Counted from the first letter of the stretch, positions 1 through 8,672 are shown. The stretch is 64,000 nucleotides of DNA from Acidobacteriota bacterium (GCA_016196065.1 JACPYL010000027.1:186001-250000), one strand, 5' to 3'. The notes: generated from the letters alone by a model not told the origin. Made by a program: numbers and translations.

Positions 1-460
1 GCTCGCGGCGTTGGGGTCAACGGTTGGGAGCATCGTGCTTTACGTCATCGGATACACCGGGGGCGAGGTGCTGCTCCGCAAGCGGCTTTCTCCCGAACGC
101 TTCCAGAAAATTCATGCGTCGTTCGAGAAGCACGAATTCCTGGCCTTGCTGGTTCCCGTCATGATGCCGCCTCCGACTCCGCTCAAGGCAGTGATGCTGG
201 CGGCTGCTGTCTTTGAGATGAGCCTGTGGCGGTACCTGCTGGCGATCTTTTCAGGACGCATGTTGCGATTCCTGATCCTTGGATTGCTGACCCTCAAGTT
301 CGGCCCGACGGTCGTGGAGTTGGGAGCAAAAGTCGTTGCGAGTCACTTCAGGTGGGTCCTGCTTGCCGTGGCGGTGGGCTTGGCGATCTGGCTGATCTGG
401 CGCAGGCAGGCTGCAAAGAAGTCGACCGCGATGGGTGCGGAAAATACAACCGCTGTGTAG
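1..460 (+). CDS. VTT/DedA-family membrane protein (5' end outside window)
   Basis: The frame is already open at base 2 (L-A-A-L precedes the first possible start at 11), so the gene begins before the window and about 150 C-terminal residues are visible. They contain four hydrophobic stretches and the proline-rich loop MMPPPTPLKAVMLAAA, which resembles the re-entrant loop of the SNARE-associated/VTT (DedA) family, then a basic C-terminal tail. DedA proteins are inner-membrane proteins linked to lipid carrier recycling and envelope homeostasis. The family call rests on the loop and topology; the substrate cannot be assigned. Confidence 0.6.
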   Translation, partial: LAALGSTVGSIVLYVIGYTGGEVLLRKRLSPERFQKIHASFEKHEFLALLVPVMMPPPTPLKAVMLAAAVFEMSLWRYLLAIFSGRMLRFLILGLLTLKFGPTVVELGAKVVASHFRWVLLAVAVGLAIWLIWRRQAAKKSTAMGAENTTAV

Positions 461-467
461 CGCGAAC

Positions 468-497
468 TGCAGATCCCTCGCTTCTCTCGGGATGACA
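468..497. repeat. single arm of a CATCCTGAGCGAAGCGAAGGATC-type repeat (degenerate)
   Basis: The stretch GCAGATCCCTCGCTTCTCTC followed by GGGATGACAG matches one arm of the long inverted repeats at 5147-5228 and 16011-16091. Only one arm is present, so it cannot form the hairpin by itself. Confidence 0.6.
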
Positions 498-526
498 GTA
501 TCTATACAACAATCTTCTTGCTAAGG

Positions 527-550
527 AGAGACGGGGCAAGCCCCGTCTCT
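527..550. repeat. 24-bp palindrome, REP-like
   Basis: AGAGACGGGG, loop CAAG, CCCCGTCTCT is a perfect 10-bp inverted repeat between convergent genes. A sister copy with different stem bases lies at 5811-5832. It lacks a T-run, so it is a repeat that may stabilise or end transcripts rather than a standard intrinsic terminator. Confidence 0.75.
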
Positions 551-580
551 ACGGTGAAATTTGGTCAGGTCGATGGGTGA

Positions 581-1114
581 TCAGGCTGCGGCGGTTCCGT
601 GTGGCTTGCTCATCGAGCGAGCGATCGCTGCGACGACGACCGGGAGTCCGAACATGATTGCGGTGTAGAGCATGTCGCCTTCAAGCGCGCGCCGGAAAAA
701 TGGAATTCCTGCCGTGTAGCAGACCATAAGTCCCGAAAACGACTTGGGATACATGTTGGTCGAAGCCCACACGCCGAAATTGCTGATCAGGAAGAACGTG
801 ACCGATCCGGTCAGGGCTGCGCCTGCGATCCGCAAAGGTTTCGAGTTCGGCCGCAAGAGAGTGCCGAGTCCGAGAATCGCCGCGTACCATCCCCAGGTGA
901 GAAATAGATCCCAGGAGAAGGGATAGGCGTAGACGTACTTGTCGAGGATCAGGTCGGAAGCGATCAGCAGGGCCAGCGGCATCCACATCTGGCGTCGCGA
1001 ACCGCGCGCGCCGAAAAAGAGAAGAGCTGCGACTACCGGGGTAAAGTTCCACGGATGCGGGAAGAACGGCAAACGGGACGCGACGGCAAAGAGAACGAAT
1101 AAATAGGCCAGCAT
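581..1114 (-). CDS. DUF6580 family membrane protein
   Basis: A 177-residue integral membrane protein. Its N-terminus carries RLPFFPHPWNFTPVVAA followed by LFFGAR, the hallmark of DUF6580, a family of multi-helix proteins often annotated as putative (ECF-like) transporters; five to six hydrophobic helices are visible. The ATG at 1114 is chosen because GAGGTGACC lies directly before it; the longer frame from 1165 adds 17 residues without a better ribosome site. It is convergent with the upstream VTT gene and runs in the same direction as the DUF457 gene. The substrate is unknown. Confidence 0.75.
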   Translation of the reverse strand: MLAYLFVLFAVASRLPFFPHPWNFTPVVAALLFFGARGSRRQMWMPLALLIASDLILDKYVYAYPFSWDLFLTWGWYAAILGLGTLLRPNSKPLRIAGAALTGSVTFFLISNFGVWASTNMYPKSFSGLMVCYTAGIPFFRRALEGDMLYTAIMFGLPVVVAAIARSMSKPHGTAAA

Positions 1115-1217
1115 GGTCACCTCGTAAAATACGCGAACTAGGATTGTGGCGCTTAGGGATGGCAATGGTCAAGCGATCAGCGCGTGAATTGTTGTCAACC
1201 GACGGAATTCGCCGCGA

Positions 1218-2252
1218 CTAGTGGCGTGACATGCCAAAGTACTCGTCGACAATCCGCAGGTTCTGATCGAGCACAGCCGTTGCACCGAGTGCGGATCGCG
1301 GATCGCGTCCGGGATATGCGTAACGCAAATCAATAAAGCGAACGATGTACCGGGCGGAACCATCGTTCGCCTGAACCCGTTCAGTCTCGGTGACCGGATA
1401 CTTCGCCCAGTCCAGATACACGCGGCCGAGATATCCCTGCTTCGCGGCGAGGGTGGCGGGAGTCTCTTCCGGCTTGTAGCGGAATTTCATGTTGCCTGCT
1501 GGATCAACCAGCGGAGTCAGGGAATCGACATTCATCATTGCGAAGGCAGTAGGCGTTTCGACGACGGCATACCACCGAAACGGATTCAGCATGTACGGAT
1601 AGGCGGAGAGGCGCAACGCGTCCGCACCTTGATAGGTTTGTGTTTCCAATACTGCGACGGCACGGCGATGTTCGTAATCGCGAACACCCCAGCAGGCAAA
1701 AACGCCGAGCAACGCGAAGATCGCTCCAAGCTTTCCCTTAGGACCTTTCCGGCGGGCACCAATTTCTTCGTTGATCAAGGAAAAGAGACTGGGCAGGATC
1801 AGCCCGAGAATCAAGATCACGAGCAGCGCGGGCTCGATGATGAACACGATGTCCCAGGAATACCAGCGTTCGGAAAACGGCCAGAACGGACGCACTCCAT
1901 AATTGTTGGTGAAATCAAGCAGGATGTGACTGACTCCGGCCAGGCACGCGTAGAAAAACAGCAACCCCCAGCGCGGCGGGAGATTGGGATCTCGCGTCCG
2001 TCGTCCGCGGACTCGCCAGATTGCGTACATGAACCCCACCACGATTGCGGCGGTGACAGGCAGTCCTAAGAAAGAATGAGTAAAACCGCGGTGATGCGCG
2101 AATCCGAAGACCGATCCGTTAAAACGGCTGAAGACGTCAAGGTCGGGAGCTTCGGCGGCAAGAGTGAGCGTTGCGGTCGCCAGCGCTGTCTTGCGATTCA
2201 GGCCAGCGCGGCCCATGGTGGCGCCGAACAGGAAATGGGTGATGGGTTCCAC
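1218..2252 (-). CDS. DUF457 / YdjM-like membrane-bound metal-dependent hydrolase
   Basis: A 344-residue protein with a GTG start preceded by AGGA. The N-terminus has the YdjM/DUF457 pattern: H6 in ITHFLFGA, the acidic motif APDLDVF near residue 36, and HHRGFTHS near 53-60, all expected to bind metal. Four or more transmembrane helices follow, then a C-terminal domain of about 150 residues outside the membrane core. Members are predicted membrane-bound metal-dependent hydrolases of unknown substrate. It lies 59 bp after a diacylglycerol-kinase-like gene on the same strand, which weakly suggests a lipid-related role. Confidence 0.8.
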   Translation of the reverse strand: MEPITHFLFGATMGRAGLNRKTALATATLTLAAEAPDLDVFSRFNGSVFGFAHHRGFTHSFLGLPVTAAIVVGFMYAIWRVRGRRTRDPNLPPRWGLLFFYACLAGVSHILLDFTNNYGVRPFWPFSERWYSWDIVFIIEPALLVILILGLILPSLFSLINEEIGARRKGPKGKLGAIFALLGVFACWGVRDYEHRRAVAVLETQTYQGADALRLSAYPYMLNPFRWYAVVETPTAFAMMNVDSLTPLVDPAGNMKFRYKPEETPATLAAKQGYLGRVYLDWAKYPVTETERVQANDGSARYIVRFIDLRYAYPGRDPRSALGATAVLDQNLRIVDEYFGMSRH

Positions 2253-2311
2253 GAAGGTCCTAAGAGTGTATCGGCAGACAGGCGAATCGAGAAATCAGAA
2301 TTGTTCCCGCC

Positions 2312-3274
2312 TCAGTTCTTTGCAGCGGGTACGACTAGTGAGAGAGCGTCCGGCAGCATGGTCATGCGGGCGGGAAGGCGGCCGAGGAGTTCTCCGTCGG
2401 CCTCGACATAGACGCGATCCTCACGGTCGCCGCTGCTCCGGGCCGGTTCGGGAAGCTGGCAGACGATCTCGGAACTGCTGACGAGATCGATGCCGTCGAT
2501 ATTCCATCGGCGTCCCAGCAGAGCGCTGGCGACGTAGCGCAGATAGGCCCCGCGGCGATCCGTGCGGCACATCACGGCGCGCAGATCAGGACAGTCGAGA
2601 GAAGCTCCGGGCACAAGTTCGCGAAGAACATTGCCAAAGAAGCCGATCCGCACTGCCAGCAACTCAGTGAGCGATGCCTGCTGCTTGATCCCGCTTCCAT
2701 TGACGTACTCGACTTCAAATCTGCGCATGCGATGCGAGGCCCAAAGGTTCCAGGCCTTCAGATAGTACGCAGCCATGCCGGCTCGTTTTTTCAGATCGCG
2801 ATTCAGTTTGTAGAAAAGATGGGCATCCACACCCACTCCAGCCGCAACCGTGAAGTAGCGCTGGGCAGACTTGCCTTCAAAATCCTGATACTCGATGCGG
2901 CCAAGCGGAATCCGGCGAACGGTGCTCTTGCCGTCGACGGCTGCGCGGGCGGCCTCGCTGGGTCGAAGGGGGAGACGGAGATCGTGGGCAAGGGCGTTAG
3001 CGGTGCCAAACGGAAGAATGGCGAGCGCGACCTGCGTGCCGGCGAGTCCCTGGATGACGTCGTGGATCGTGCCATCGCCGCCGCAGGCGAATACAGTGTC
3101 GCTGCCGGCGGCCACTGCGAAGCGGGCATTCATGGTAGCTTCGTGGCTGGAACGACAGACGGTCAATTCCGTTCGAACACCGGCCGATTGAATGATTCCA
3201 ATTGCGCGGTCCAGTTCCGCATCGCGCCGGCGCGGACCAGAGTTCGGATTGAACAGGATGGTGGCTTTTTGCAT
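2312..3274 (-). CDS. diacylglycerol kinase family lipid kinase (DagK/YegS-like)
   Basis: A 320-residue enzyme with all DAGK catalytic-domain landmarks: ILFNPNSG at residues 6-13 (nucleotide loop), ACGGDGTIHDV near 63-73 (GGDGT motif) and LPFGTANALAHDL near 87-99. The C-terminal half is the beta-rich fold of bacterial lipid kinases. These proteins phosphorylate diacylglycerol or related lipids at the inner membrane using ATP. Length fits the family (about 300). The exact lipid (diacylglycerol, sphingoid base or undecaprenol) cannot be told from sequence. The start ATG has only a weak ribosome site. Confidence 0.88.
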   Translation of the reverse strand: MQKATILFNPNSGPRRRDAELDRAIGIIQSAGVRTELTVCRSSHEATMNARFAVAAGSDTVFACGGDGTIHDVIQGLAGTQVALAILPFGTANALAHDLRLPLRPSEAARAAVDGKSTVRRIPLGRIEYQDFEGKSAQRYFTVAAGVGVDAHLFYKLNRDLKKRAGMAAYYLKAWNLWASHRMRRFEVEYVNGSGIKQQASLTELLAVRIGFFGNVLRELVPGASLDCPDLRAVMCRTDRRGAYLRYVASALLGRRWNIDGIDLVSSSEIVCQLPEPARSSGDREDRVYVEADGELLGRLPARMTMLPDALSLVVPAAKN

Positions 3275-3494
3275 CTGCCAGATCGCTAGAGATTGAGTCT
3301 ATCGCACGCCCGAATCACGATTGTGAAGAGCGGCAGCGAGGGCGCTGGGACGGCAGCCGGGCGGGACACTGGTCTTACAACGGCTCGGGCAATAAAAAAA
3401 TAGTGTCACGCAGCCATCGATTGGAATCATAATTGGCGCACGTCATAGTCCTTTCCTTTCGTTCGGGACACGCAATCATTTTTGGAGGTGGTGT

Positions 3495-5129
3495 ATGAAA
3501 CTGAAAGTCGTGGGGATGGTTTTGCTTTGTGTTGCTTCTGCTCTAGCTCAGCACGCCAAGATGGCGGCGCCGAAGGCGGCCACGCTGGTGACGGGACTGG
3601 GAGATGCGCATCATGCAGTGTCGACGAAGAACGTGGAAGCGCAGAAGTTCTTCGACCAGGGCCTGCGTTTCATTTACGCATTCAATCATGACGAAGCGGC
3701 GCGGTCGTTTCAGAGAGCCGCGGCCCTCGATCCGAAACTCGCCATGGCGTACTGGGGTATCGCGGAAGCGGTAGGGCCGAACTACAACGATCCGGCGAGC
3801 GAAGACCGTTTCAAACAGGCGCACGAGGCGATTCAGAAAGGCGCCGACCTGAGCGATGGCGCTTCGCCCAGCGAGCAGGGATATATCAAGGCGATGGCGT
3901 TGCGCTTTCCTGCGGATCCGAAATCGGACTTACACGCGGCAGCCGAGCAATATCGCGATGCGATGCGCGACCTAGTGAAGGCTTTTCCTGACGACCTGGA
4001 TGCCGCGACTCTTTTCGCCGAGTCAGGAATGGACCTGCGTCCGTGGGGATTGTGGCATCAGGATGGCACGCCTCAAGAGGGGACCGAGGAGATTGTTGCA
4101 GCGCTCGAGTCGGTGCTGAAACGCGATCCGAATCACCTGGGAGCGATCCATTACTACATTCATGCCGTGGAAGCGTCGAACTCTCCGGAGCGTGCGCTGG
4201 CGGGAGCGAACCGGTTGGCCGCCATGGCTCCGGCAGCAGGGCACATCGTCCACATGCCGGCGCATGTCTACATCCGCACGGGAGATTATGCGGCTGCTGT
4301 GAAGACCAATCAGGATGCGGCTGCGGTTGATCGCGCGTATATCAAAGCAAGCGGCGCGCAGGGTATCTACCCGATGATGTACTACAGCCACAACCTGCAC
4401 TTCATCGCGATGTGCTCGGCGATGAACGGCGACTATCTCGAGGCGATCAAGGCCGGAAACATGCTCGCGGCGCACGTTGGACCGGCAGTGAAGGACATGC
4501 CGCCGCTCGAAGGATTTGTGACGATCCCGATGGCGGTCAATGTGCGCTTCCATAAGTGGGACGCGATTCTAGCTTCGAAGGCGCCAGATCCGGCGATGAA
4601 GGTTGCCACGGTTTTCTGGCATTTTTCCCGAGGCATGGCCTTTGCTGGGAAGAACAAGATTGATCAGGCGGAGGCGGAATTCAAGATCGTGTCCGAGGCG
4701 GAGAAGGCAACTCCGGAAGATGTGATTTTCGCGATGCCAATTAACAACAAGGCAAAGGACATCCTCGCGATCGCCGAGAACGTACTGGGCGCTCAGATTG
4801 CTCTCGCGAAGAAAGATACGGCCGGTGCGATGGCGATGTTGCGCGACGCAGTGAAGATTCAGGACACGCTCAAGTACGGCGAGCCACCCGACTGGTTCTT
4901 CCCGGTGCGCGAGTCCCTGGGCGGCGTGCTGCTGATGAGTGGCGACGCGAAAGGTGCGGAGCAGGTCTTTCGGGAGGACCTCGACAAAAATCCGCGTAAC
5001 CCGCGATCGCTATTCGGATTGCATCAGTCGCTCAAGGCGCAAGACCGCAACTACGATGCTGGCTTTGTAGAGAAGCAGTTCCGCCACTCGTGGAAGGGTG
5101 GGGCGATGAAGATGGAAGATCTGGTCTAA
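3495..5129 (+). CDS. secreted tetratricopeptide-repeat protein
   Basis: A 544-residue protein starting with a signal peptide (MKLKVVGMVLLCVASALA, cleavage likely after ALA). A strong ribosome site, GGAGGTG, precedes the ATG. Helical TPR-like units are seen around residues 60-100 (FDQGLRFIYAFNHDEAARSF), 195-260, 350-400 and 460-520, with the usual A/G-A-x-x-P spacing. The middle holds conserved HYYIHAVE and HMPAHVYIRTGDY segments, histidine-rich motifs shared by a widespread group of exported TPR proteins. It stands alone between intergenic stretches. Function is unknown beyond likely protein-protein contacts outside the cytoplasm. Confidence 0.8.
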   Translation: MKLKVVGMVLLCVASALAQHAKMAAPKAATLVTGLGDAHHAVSTKNVEAQKFFDQGLRFIYAFNHDEAARSFQRAAALDPKLAMAYWGIAEAVGPNYNDPASEDRFKQAHEAIQKGADLSDGASPSEQGYIKAMALRFPADPKSDLHAAAEQYRDAMRDLVKAFPDDLDAATLFAESGMDLRPWGLWHQDGTPQEGTEEIVAALESVLKRDPNHLGAIHYYIHAVEASNSPERALAGANRLAAMAPAAGHIVHMPAHVYIRTGDYAAAVKTNQDAAAVDRAYIKASGAQGIYPMMYYSHNLHFIAMCSAMNGDYLEAIKAGNMLAAHVGPAVKDMPPLEGFVTIPMAVNVRFHKWDAILASKAPDPAMKVATVFWHFSRGMAFAGKNKIDQAEAEFKIVSEAEKATPEDVIFAMPINNKAKDILAIAENVLGAQIALAKKDTAGAMAMLRDAVKIQDTLKYGEPPDWFFPVRESLGGVLLMSGDAKGAEQVFREDLDKNPRNPRSLFGLHQSLKAQDRNYDAGFVEKQFRHSWKGGAMKMEDLV

Positions 5130-5146
5130 GGATTAACTATCAAAGT

Positions 5147-5228
5147 TTGTCATCCTGAGCGAAGCGAAGGATCTGCTTTCCTCTCATCGTTCGAAAAAGC
5201 AGGTCCTTCGCTTCGCTCAGGATGACAA
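5147..5228. repeat. long inverted repeat, CATCCTGAGCGAAGCGAAGGATC family
   Basis: Arms at 5147-5179 and 5196-5228 are almost perfectly complementary (about 33 bases each) and flank a 16-base loop. It sits between the 3' ends of two convergent genes, where the RNA hairpin could block read-through from both sides. A second, more diverged copy is at 16011-16091. The final ATGACAATTTATTT is duplicated just downstream. Confidence 0.85.
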
Positions 5229-5229
5229 T

Positions 5230-5775
5230 TTATTTTGGGGATGACAATTTATTTGGAGGGAAAGTCTTTCCGGATCGCTCCACGGCATAGACGTAGTGTC
5301 GCAATCCTCGCCAGTCAACTTCCTTCCAAATAGTCATTCCGTTGCGTTCGGCTACGCGGCGGGACGGGATATTCTCGGGGCGGATCAATGAGATCATGCG
5401 ATCGACTTTCAAGTTTGCGAATCCCCATTCGCGGCATGCGACGGCGGCTTCGGTGGCGAAGCCTTGTCCCCAGTGATCGCGCCGCAGGTGGTATCCGATT
5501 TCGTAGAAGTATTCGTCCTCGACATTTTGGCGGATGATGCCGCAATCGCCGATCATTTCGCCGGACGATTGCAGGACCATCGCCCAGAGGCCGACGCCGT
5601 CCTCAGCGTAGCGATGGAGGTTGCGTTCAATCCATCGTTCGGTTCCTGCGCGATCGAGGGGCGCGGGATAGTGCTTCATGGTTTCAGGATCGGACACGAC
5701 CAGCCCTAGCGCCGCGGCGTCATCTTTGACGAACTCCCGCAAGACGAGGCGGGCGGTTTCAAGGATCTGTTTCAT
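5230..5775 (-). CDS. GNAT N-acetyltransferase, RimJ/RimL type
   Basis: 181 residues from the ATG at 5775. It opens with ILETARLVLREF, the usual RimJ/RimL start strand, and contains the acetyl-CoA loop motif in LRRDHWGQGFATEA (R/Q-x-x-G-x-A type), followed by FANLKVDRMISLIRPENIPS and SRRVAERNGM, typical of the last beta strands. Such enzymes transfer an acetyl group from acetyl-CoA to an amine, often a protein N-terminus or small amine; the target is unknown. The frame extends to 5853 but that part runs through the palindromic repeat at 5811-5832, so the shorter start is preferred. Confidence 0.85.
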   Translation of the reverse strand: MKQILETARLVLREFVKDDAAALGLVVSDPETMKHYPAPLDRAGTERWIERNLHRYAEDGVGLWAMVLQSSGEMIGDCGIIRQNVEDEYFYEIGYHLRRDHWGQGFATEAAVACREWGFANLKVDRMISLIRPENIPSRRVAERNGMTIWKEVDWRGLRHYVYAVERSGKTFPPNKLSSPK

Positions 5776-5810
5776 CGAATAAAGTTTAGCGCCGGTCCAT
5801 CTCTTCAGGG

Positions 5811-5832
5811 GAGACGCGGCAAGCCGCGTCTC
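5811..5832. repeat. 22-bp palindrome, REP-like
   Basis: GAGACGCGGC-AA-GCCGCGTCTC is a perfect 10-bp inverted repeat, related to the element at 527-550 but with compensating stem changes (CGCGG for CGGGG). It lies in the divergent gap between the GNAT gene and xseA. Confidence 0.75.
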
Positions 5833-5870
5833 TACATTGAAGTTTTTCGACACGATACACTAGGTGCTTC

Positions 5871-7247
5871 GTGGAAGATAACGATCAACTCGGTTTCCAG
5901 TTTCGTGCGCCGGAACGCCGCATCTGGACGGTGCGCGCGCTGGTTTCGGCGGTGCGTACGCATCTGGAGCGTGAGTACGCCGACTGCTGGGTGGAAGGCG
6001 AAATTTCCAATCTGCGCATTCCTGATTCCGGGCATCTCTATTTCACATTGAAAGAAGAGAGCGCGCAGATTCGAGTCGTGATGTTCCGGTCTTCGGCGAA
6101 GTTGTTGCGCTTTCGTCCGGAGAACGGGCTGCACGTCACGGTTCGCGGACGGATCACGGTCTATGAAGATCGGGGCGAGCTGCAAATCTCGGCAGAGTTC
6201 ATGGAGCCGCAAGGCGCGGGCGCATTGCAGCTGGCTTTCGAGCAATTGAAGGCTCGGCTGGAAGCGGAAGGGCTGTTCGATAGCTCTCGGAAGAAAGAGA
6301 TTCCGCCGCTGCCGCACCGGATTGGAGTCATTACCTCGCCGCAGGGAGCGGCTCTGCGGGACATCCTGAATATTCTTGCGCGCCGCCATCATTCCGCAAG
6401 CGTGCTGATTTATCCAGCTCAGGTGCAGGGAGAGTCCGCGCCCGTCGAAGTGACAGCGGGTGTTCAATATTTCAATCGCACGCGCGACGTCGAGGTCATC
6501 ATCATCGCTCGCGGCGGCGGCTCGGCCGAGGATTTGGCGGCTTTCAATCACGAGGGACTGGCTCGCGCGGTGGCGGCATCGAAAATTCCGGTGATCTCGG
6601 CAATTGGGCACGAGACGGATTTCACGATCGTGGACTTCGTGTCCGATTTGCGAGCACCAACGCCTTCGGCGGCGGCGGAACTGGTGATCCGGTCGCGGCA
6701 GGAAATTGAAGCGCAGGCAGAAGACATTTATCGCCGGTTGGACCGTGCGATTCGCTACCGGCTGCTGATGGCACGGCAGGAGTTGTCGGAGAGAACGCAG
6801 CAGGGGGCGTTCGCCCGCATGATGGACGGGATTAACCGCCGCCAGCAACGTCTGGATGAAGCCAGCTTCCGGCTGGAGCGCGCGGAACGCCAGCTCGTGG
6901 AACGGTGCCGTCGCCGATGGGAAATCGCTTCGTCGACAGTACGCCACTATGACGCCCGGCAGCGTTTGCGAGCAATCGCACAACAGCTGGCTGCTCACAC
7001 TGCGAGCCTGGCGGCGGCCGCGCATGCCCGGCTGCTTGCGGGCCGGGCTATTCTTGATCGTCGTGTCGCCGAGTTGGAAGCGCTTTCTCCAGTTGCGATC
7101 CTCAATCGGGGATACGCGCTGGTATTCGATGGAAAAGGTCAGCTGGTTACCGATGCGTCTCGCCTCAAACAGGGAGACGACGTTACCGCCCGGGTCGCAA
7201 GAGGAAGTGTGCGGGCGAAGGTGAATTCGGTTGACCCGGCACCGTAA
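5871..7247 (+). CDS. xseA: exodeoxyribonuclease VII large subunit
   Basis: 458 residues from a GTG. An N-terminal OB-fold domain (about residues 18-115, WVEGEISNLRIPDSGHLYFT) is followed by the ExoVII catalytic core with RIGVITSPQGAALRDIL, ARGGGSAEDLAAFN, SAIGHETDFTIVDFV and SDLRAPTPSAAAEL, and then a long helical C-terminal stalk. With the small subunit (XseB) it degrades single-stranded DNA from both ends and acts in mismatch and damage repair. No xseB follows: the next gene is cdaA, 59 bp downstream, so the small subunit must be encoded elsewhere. Confidence 0.96.
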   Translation: MEDNDQLGFQFRAPERRIWTVRALVSAVRTHLEREYADCWVEGEISNLRIPDSGHLYFTLKEESAQIRVVMFRSSAKLLRFRPENGLHVTVRGRITVYEDRGELQISAEFMEPQGAGALQLAFEQLKARLEAEGLFDSSRKKEIPPLPHRIGVITSPQGAALRDILNILARRHHSASVLIYPAQVQGESAPVEVTAGVQYFNRTRDVEVIIIARGGGSAEDLAAFNHEGLARAVAASKIPVISAIGHETDFTIVDFVSDLRAPTPSAAAELVIRSRQEIEAQAEDIYRRLDRAIRYRLLMARQELSERTQQGAFARMMDGINRRQQRLDEASFRLERAERQLVERCRRRWEIASSTVRHYDARQRLRAIAQQLAAHTASLAAAAHARLLAGRAILDRRVAELEALSPVAILNRGYALVFDGKGQLVTDASRLKQGDDVTARVARGSVRAKVNSVDPAP

Positions 7248-7306
7248 ATGCGTGGTGCTGCATTAGAATGAAGGCCAGCTGACTACCTGATCACTGTGAG
7301 GATCGC

Positions 7307-8179
7307 GTGACGCCGTCCCCGGCCTGGCCACACATCTCGCTGGTCTCGATCGTGGACATTCTGCTGGTCGCGATTCTCATCTACCAGTTGCTGGCACTGA
7401 TTCGTGGAACACGTGCGGCTCCGATGCTGCTTGGGCTGGCAGTCTTGGCATTGGCCTTCTACTTCGCGCGGCTGGGTGAACTGCGCACTCTGAACTGGCT
7501 GCTGAGTACACTCCTTCCGTATGTCGTGTTCGCGCTGATTGTAGTATTCCAGTCGGAAATCCGTCACGCGCTGGCAAACCTGGGCACGCGCGTTTCGTTC
7601 GGACGATCTTCGAACACGGCGGGCGATGTGTATGACGACATCGTGCTGGCGGCAAATCTTTTCTCCCAGAACCAAACCGGCGCGCTCATCATCATTGAAC
7701 GCGAAATCGGACTGCGCACCTACATCGAAAGTGGAGTGCCGTTGGATGCGCGTCTTTCCTACGATTTGCTGGCGACGTTGTTTCGTCCCAGCGCTCCTCT
7801 GCATGATGGGGCGGTCATTGTGCAGCGCGACCGAATTGCGGCTGCTGCCTGCTTCCTGCCGCTGTCGATGAATCCCGTGCTCTCGACACAGATGGGAACA
7901 CGGCATCGCGCCGGTATTGGAGTGACAGAAGAGACGGATGCGGTGGCCGTGATCGTCTCCGAAGAAACGGGCGCAATCAGCCTGGCCGTGAAGGGGAATA
8001 TCGAGCGCGATCTGAGCGTAGAGCGTCTGCGCGAGCGGCTGAGTCAGTTGCTGCGCCGCTATGCTCCTGCTCCCACGTTACCGCTGCAGGTAGAAGAGAC
8101 CATGATTGAAGACGAGCCACCCAGTTCCCAGCCGGCACGCAGACACGATGCGACTCTTCGTCCGGGAGGCGATGACTAG
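7307..8179 (+). CDS. cdaA: membrane diadenylate cyclase CdaA
   Basis: 290 residues, GTG start. Three transmembrane helices fill residues 12-82, followed by the DisA_N cyclase domain with both catalytic motifs: DGA at 167-169 (in APLHDGAVIV) and RHR at 199-201 (in MGTRHRAGIG). It condenses two ATP into cyclic di-AMP at the inner membrane. The next gene, cdaR, starts on the last base of its stop codon, and glmM follows, the conserved cdaA-cdaR-glmM arrangement in which CdaR and GlmM modulate the cyclase and tie c-di-AMP to cell-wall precursor supply. Confidence 0.95.
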   Translation: MTPSPAWPHISLVSIVDILLVAILIYQLLALIRGTRAAPMLLGLAVLALAFYFARLGELRTLNWLLSTLLPYVVFALIVVFQSEIRHALANLGTRVSFGRSSNTAGDVYDDIVLAANLFSQNQTGALIIIEREIGLRTYIESGVPLDARLSYDLLATLFRPSAPLHDGAVIVQRDRIAAAACFLPLSMNPVLSTQMGTRHRAGIGVTEETDAVAVIVSEETGAISLAVKGNIERDLSVERLRERLSQLLRRYAPAPTLPLQVEETMIEDEPPSSQPARRHDATLRPGGDD

Positions 8180-8577
8180 TGCCGAGCGTGTATAAGCGCG
8201 TCTTCGTTCAGAATCTCGGCTTGAAGGTGATCTCATTGTGCCTTGCAATCGGGTTGTGGGTGGCGGTGGCGCGGTCTCCCGTTGCGGAAGTTGAGATGAA
8301 GATTCCGATCGTGTTTCAACATGTTCCGGAGAAACTTGAGATTGCTTCCACCGATTTCACCGAGGCTCAGATCCGAGTGCGCGGTCCCGAGCGGCTGGTG
8401 AGCCGGTTGCGCTCCACTGACGTCAGCGCACATCTGGATCTTTCGCCGATGGAAATCGGGGGCCGGACCTTTGATCTATCCTCAACCAACGTACGAGTAC
8501 CGCAAGGACTCGAAGTAGTACAGGTGAGTCCTCCCCGGGTGACCGTTATCATGGAACGGTCGGGAGAAAGAAGATAA
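8179..8577 (+). CDS. cdaR: CdaR-like protein with one YbbR domain
   Basis: 132 residues, GTG start overlapping the cdaA stop by one base (translational coupling). A single N-terminal membrane helix (LKVISLCLAIGLWVAVA) is followed by one YbbR domain (about residues 40-128; VPEKLEIASTDF, IRVRGPERLV). YbbR/CdaR proteins sit outside the membrane and regulate the diadenylate cyclase. Firmicute CdaR carries several YbbR repeats; this version has only one, so it is a minimal form. The assignment rests on domain and position. Confidence 0.85.
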   Translation: MPSVYKRVFVQNLGLKVISLCLAIGLWVAVARSPVAEVEMKIPIVFQHVPEKLEIASTDFTEAQIRVRGPERLVSRLRSTDVSAHLDLSPMEIGGRTFDLSSTNVRVPQGLEVVQVSPPRVTVIMERSGERR

Positions 8578-8584
8578 TCCCGCC

Positions 8585-8668
8585 TTTAGCTGTTAGCTCT
8601 TTGCTTTAGCCAACCCTGTACGGGACCGGTGTGCGCTACAAGCTACGAGCTAAACGCTAAGAGCTCTC
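8585..8668. repeat. short-word repeat (AGCTACGAGCTAA type) before glmM
   Basis: TAGCTGTTAGCTCTTTGC and CTACAAGCTACGAGCTAAAC are approximately complementary around a 30-base centre. It belongs to the same class of AGCT/CTAG-word intergenic elements found in the ribosomal region, and separates cdaR from glmM. Confidence 0.6.
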
Positions 8669-8672
8669 TTTC

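Noticed and set aside
348-539. Frame reading CHPERSEGSAV
   Set aside because: Translation of the intergenic CATCCTGAGCGAAGCGAAGG repeat; the same peptide appears at 15833-16141 for the same reason.
5832-7025. 397-codon minus-strand frame across xseA
   Set aside because: Shadow of xseA; repetitive basic composition, no domain.
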